Assembly: GCA_046262995.1 (NCBI GenBank)
Contig: JBHELQ010000113.1
Coordinates: 1 to 6,862 of the forward strand
From: JBHELQ01 sp046262995
GTDB taxonomy: Bacteria > Actinomycetota > Thermoleophilia > Solirubrobacterales > Thermoleophilaceae
Direction: 5' to 3'
Length of the DNA stretch: 6,862 bases
This document shows positions 5,586 to 6,862 of this stretch, in pieces. Position numbers and translations under genes: made by a program. The notes under the pieces were generated by a model, which was not told where the DNA came from, did no database searches, and was given only the letters and a program-made list of their open reading frames with translations. Numbering within the stretch: the first letter of the stretch is position 1; the number at the start of each line of letters is the position of its first letter.

Positions 5586-6083
5586 ATGGATCCCCGGCTG
5601 GCGGCCACCGTCAGAGCAGCGCAGCGAGGCGACACCATGGCGATGAACGCCCTGGTCGACGAGTTGATGCCGTATGTGGGGCGAATCTGCCGCGGGATCG
5701 CCCCCGACCGCGGCGAGGACGCGGCGCAGGAGGCGCTGATCGCGATCCTGCGGAACCTGCGCCAGCTCCAGGAGCCGGAGGCGCTCAGGTCGTGGTCGCG
5801 CCGGATCGCCGCGCGCGAGGCCGTGCGGGCGGCGCGCAGGTCGCGTGCGAACTCGCCCTTGCCGGTGGAAGACGTGCCGTCGCGCGCGAACCCCGCGCTC
5901 GGGGTCGAGGTTCGCGACCAGCTGGAGCGGCTCGAGCCCGAGCAGCGGGCCGTGATCGTGCTGCGCGACGTGGAGGGACTGAGCGAGCAGGAGGCCGCGG
6001 CGCTGCTCGACGTCGCGCCCGGCACGATCAAGTCGCGCCTTCACCGGGCTCGGGCGCGCTTCAGGAAGGAGTGGTCCAGGTGA
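5586..6083 (+). CDS. ECF-type RNA polymerase sigma factor (sigma-70 family), minimal form
   Basis: This 165-aa protein has the two domains of an extracytoplasmic-function sigma factor and little else. Region sigma-2 spans about 8-86: the core-binding and -10 recognition stretch includes GEDAAQEALIAILRNL at 43-58 (compare the usual DAEDLVQE) and RSWSRRIAAREAVRAARR at 68-85. Region sigma-4 spans about 109-162, with LEPEQRAVIVLRDVEGLSEQE then the helix-turn-helix at about 133-154 (SEQEAAALLDVAPGTIKSRL), which reads the -35 element. There is no C-terminal extension, unlike ECF41-type factors that carry a SnoaL-like domain. ATG at 5586 was chosen because the domain begins there. The open frame extends to 5448, but that would run through the control region and the opposite gene. 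The TGA stop overlaps the GTG start of the next gene (GTGA). No classical zinc-binding anti-sigma gene is adjacent. Confidence 0.92.
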   Translation: MDPRLAATVRAAQRGDTMAMNALVDELMPYVGRICRGIAPDRGEDAAQEALIAILRNLRQLQEPEALRSWSRRIAAREAVRAARRSRANSPLPVEDVPSRANPALGVEVRDQLERLEPEQRAVIVLRDVEGLSEQEAAALLDVAPGTIKSRLHRARARFRKEWSR

Positions 6084-6580
6084 GCGACGAGCCACGGACG
6101 CGGATGCCCGTCGAGCCGGACCCGATCCGGCGCCTGCGCGCGCTCGCCGCCGCGATTCCCGGGGCGGCCGTGGCCGAGGGCGTGCTGGACGCCCCGTTCG
6201 ACGCGGTCTGGGCCGCCGCCACCGACTTCGAGCACGTGGGCGGTATCGAGATCCTGATCAAGGAGGCCCACATCCGCTCGCGCGAGCCCGACTCGAAGAC
6301 GGGCGGCGAGCGGGTCGAGATCGAGTACAAGCCGCGACCGGTCGGCCCGCGCGAGGTGATTGACGTCGACCTGCGGCGCGGCTGGTGCTGGATGCAGTCG
6401 CCGCTGGCGATCGCGGCCATGGCCGCCGTCCCCGAGGGCGAGCGCACGCGCTTCGCCCACCTCGAGGCGGTGCGCTTTCCGGGGCGGCGGCTCTTCCGCC
6501 CGCTGCTGGCGGCCAAGATGGCCCTTGCCCGCGAGCTGCGCAGGTTCGAGCGCCGGGCGCAGGAGCGCACCGCCCTCTGA
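6080..6580 (+). CDS. SRPBCC / START-like domain protein coupled to the ECF sigma factor
   Basis: This is a 166-aa soluble protein starting at GTG 6080-6082, with AAGGAG eight bases upstream and a 4-bp overlap with the sigma factor stop. Residues 26-150 look like an SRPBCC (START/Bet v1/polyketide cyclase-like) fold. It has an opening strand and helix (AVAEGVLDAPFDAVWAAATDFEHVGGIE, 30-57), a run of strands (RVEIEYKPRPVGPREVIDVDL, 78-98; WCWMQSPLAIAAMAAV, 102-117; TRFAHLEAVRFPG, 123-135) and a long C-terminal helix (ARELRRFERRAQER, 150-163). This fold encloses a hydrophobic cavity that binds lipids or aromatic compounds. No transmembrane helix and no HxxxCxxC anti-sigma motif are present, and C103 is the only cysteine. 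The tight coupling suggests it acts with the sigma factor, perhaps as a ligand-sensing regulator, but this is inference. An enzymatic or lipid-binding role within the regulon is the alternative. Confidence 0.8.
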   Translation: MSDEPRTRMPVEPDPIRRLRALAAAIPGAAVAEGVLDAPFDAVWAAATDFEHVGGIEILIKEAHIRSREPDSKTGGERVEIEYKPRPVGPREVIDVDLRRGWCWMQSPLAIAAMAAVPEGERTRFAHLEAVRFPGRRLFRPLLAAKMALARELRRFERRAQERTAL

Positions 6581-6592
6581 GAGAATCGCGGC
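6581..6592 (+). promoter_or_regulatory. Candidate -10 element and leaderless start of the 71-aa gene
   Basis: GAGAAT at 6581-6586 follows directly on the stop codon of the SRPBCC gene. It matches four of six positions of TATAAT and lies six bases before the ATG. No Shine-Dalgarno sequence is present in the 12-base gap. Read-through from the sigma factor operon remains possible. Confidence 0.35.
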
Positions 6593-6808
6593 ATGAGCGA
6601 CCTCCAGCGCTCCGGGCCCCGGCTTCCTCGCAGCCAGCGCGAGCGGCGCGCCTATCGGCTCGTGGTGGCGACGGGAGTCTTCGGCGCCATCGCCGTGGTC
6701 GGCTTCGTCCTGGCGATCGCGGGGGTGATCGGAGCCGGGATCCCGTTCATCGCCGCGGTGGTGGCGGTCGTCACCGGTCTGCTGTTCCGGCGCACCGTCC
6801 GAGGCTGA
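6593..6808 (+). CDS. Small membrane protein with two TM helices (71 aa)
   Basis: This is a 71-residue protein with a basic N-terminal tail (RSGPRLPRSQRERRAYR, 6-22), two Val/Ala/Ile-rich helices at about 23-44 and 48-65 joined by a tight Gly turn, and a basic end (FRRTVRG). Both ends should therefore be cytoplasmic, giving a helical hairpin. No family is recognised. It starts 12 bases after the SRPBCC gene and could belong to the sigma factor operon or have its own leaderless promoter. Membrane location suggests a possible anchor or signalling role near the sigma factor, but no anti-sigma motif is visible. The coding call rests on clean codon bias, start context and topology. Confidence 0.7.
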   Translation: MSDLQRSGPRLPRSQRERRAYRLVVATGVFGAIAVVGFVLAIAGVIGAGIPFIAAVVAVVTGLLFRRTVRG

Positions 6809-6839
6809 GCGCGCGGCCGTTTGTGAGAGGCTCCGCAGC

Positions 6840-6862
6840 GTGGCCGGGGAGCGCGCACACGA
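6840..6862 (+). CDS. Possible start of a further gene, cut by the window edge
   Basis: GTG at 6840 opens a frame reading V-A-G-E-R-A-H to the window edge. It follows GAGGCT (6827-6832) after seven bases, an arrangement very like the one before the 71-aa gene. Only seven codons are visible, so neither family nor even coding status can be confirmed. Confidence 0.25.

Noticed and set aside
5187..6095. Minus-strand open frame across the sigma factor and control region
   Set aside because: It is antisense to the sigma factor and continues in another frame of the fusion gene. The product is Arg-rich low complexity.
6830..6852. GCTCC/GGAGC inverted repeat near the right edge
   Set aside because: A 5-bp stem with a 13-base loop is expected by chance in DNA this rich in GC.

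Overview
The window is GC-rich, densely packed bacterial DNA. It combines strong GC bias at third codon positions, GTG and TTG starts, 4-bp start/stop overlaps, several probably leaderless genes and protein styles such as the MSQENVDLVYQAID opening of an NTF2-like protein. These suggest an actinobacterium, most likely of the Thermoleophilia (Solirubrobacterales-like) group. That lineage is an inference from protein style, not a search result. No mobile element, tRNA, rRNA or CRISPR array is visible. The window looks chromosomal.

Left part (1-1938): the C-terminal half of an ABC-2 type export permease (+) converges on an alpha/beta hydrolase (-). Three inverted repeats lie in the 119-bp gap between their stop codons. 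Divergent from the hydrolase is a 92-aa conserved-looking protein of unknown function with a strong ribosome binding site, followed by a textbook hairpin terminator.

Middle part (1939-3598): a probably leaderless, secreted, GH26-like glycoside hydrolase with a proline-rich tail, then a stand-alone NTF2/SnoaL-like protein. The NTF2 gene converges on the next operon. The two stop codons share the palindrome CTAG, so no intergenic DNA separates them.

Right part (3595-6862): two divergent operons around an 85-bp control region. Leftward runs a three-gene operon: a membrane/AhpD-like fusion protein, a 4-TM protein and a SnoaL-like protein, each joined by an ATGA overlap. Rightward runs a minimal ECF sigma factor overlapping (GTGA) an SRPBCC/START-like protein, then a small 2-TM protein. 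The control region carries a perfect 14-bp palindrome ending at the base before the sigma factor ATG, plus two further inverted repeats.

The most interesting hypothesis is that the ECF sigma factor, with the translationally coupled SRPBCC protein as a possible non-canonical ligand-sensing partner, controls the divergent operon. The known ECF41 group couples a sigma factor carrying a SnoaL-like C-terminal domain to carboxymuconolactone-decarboxylase-type genes. Here the sigma factor lacks that extension, but CMD-like and SnoaL-like proteins are encoded next door as separate genes.
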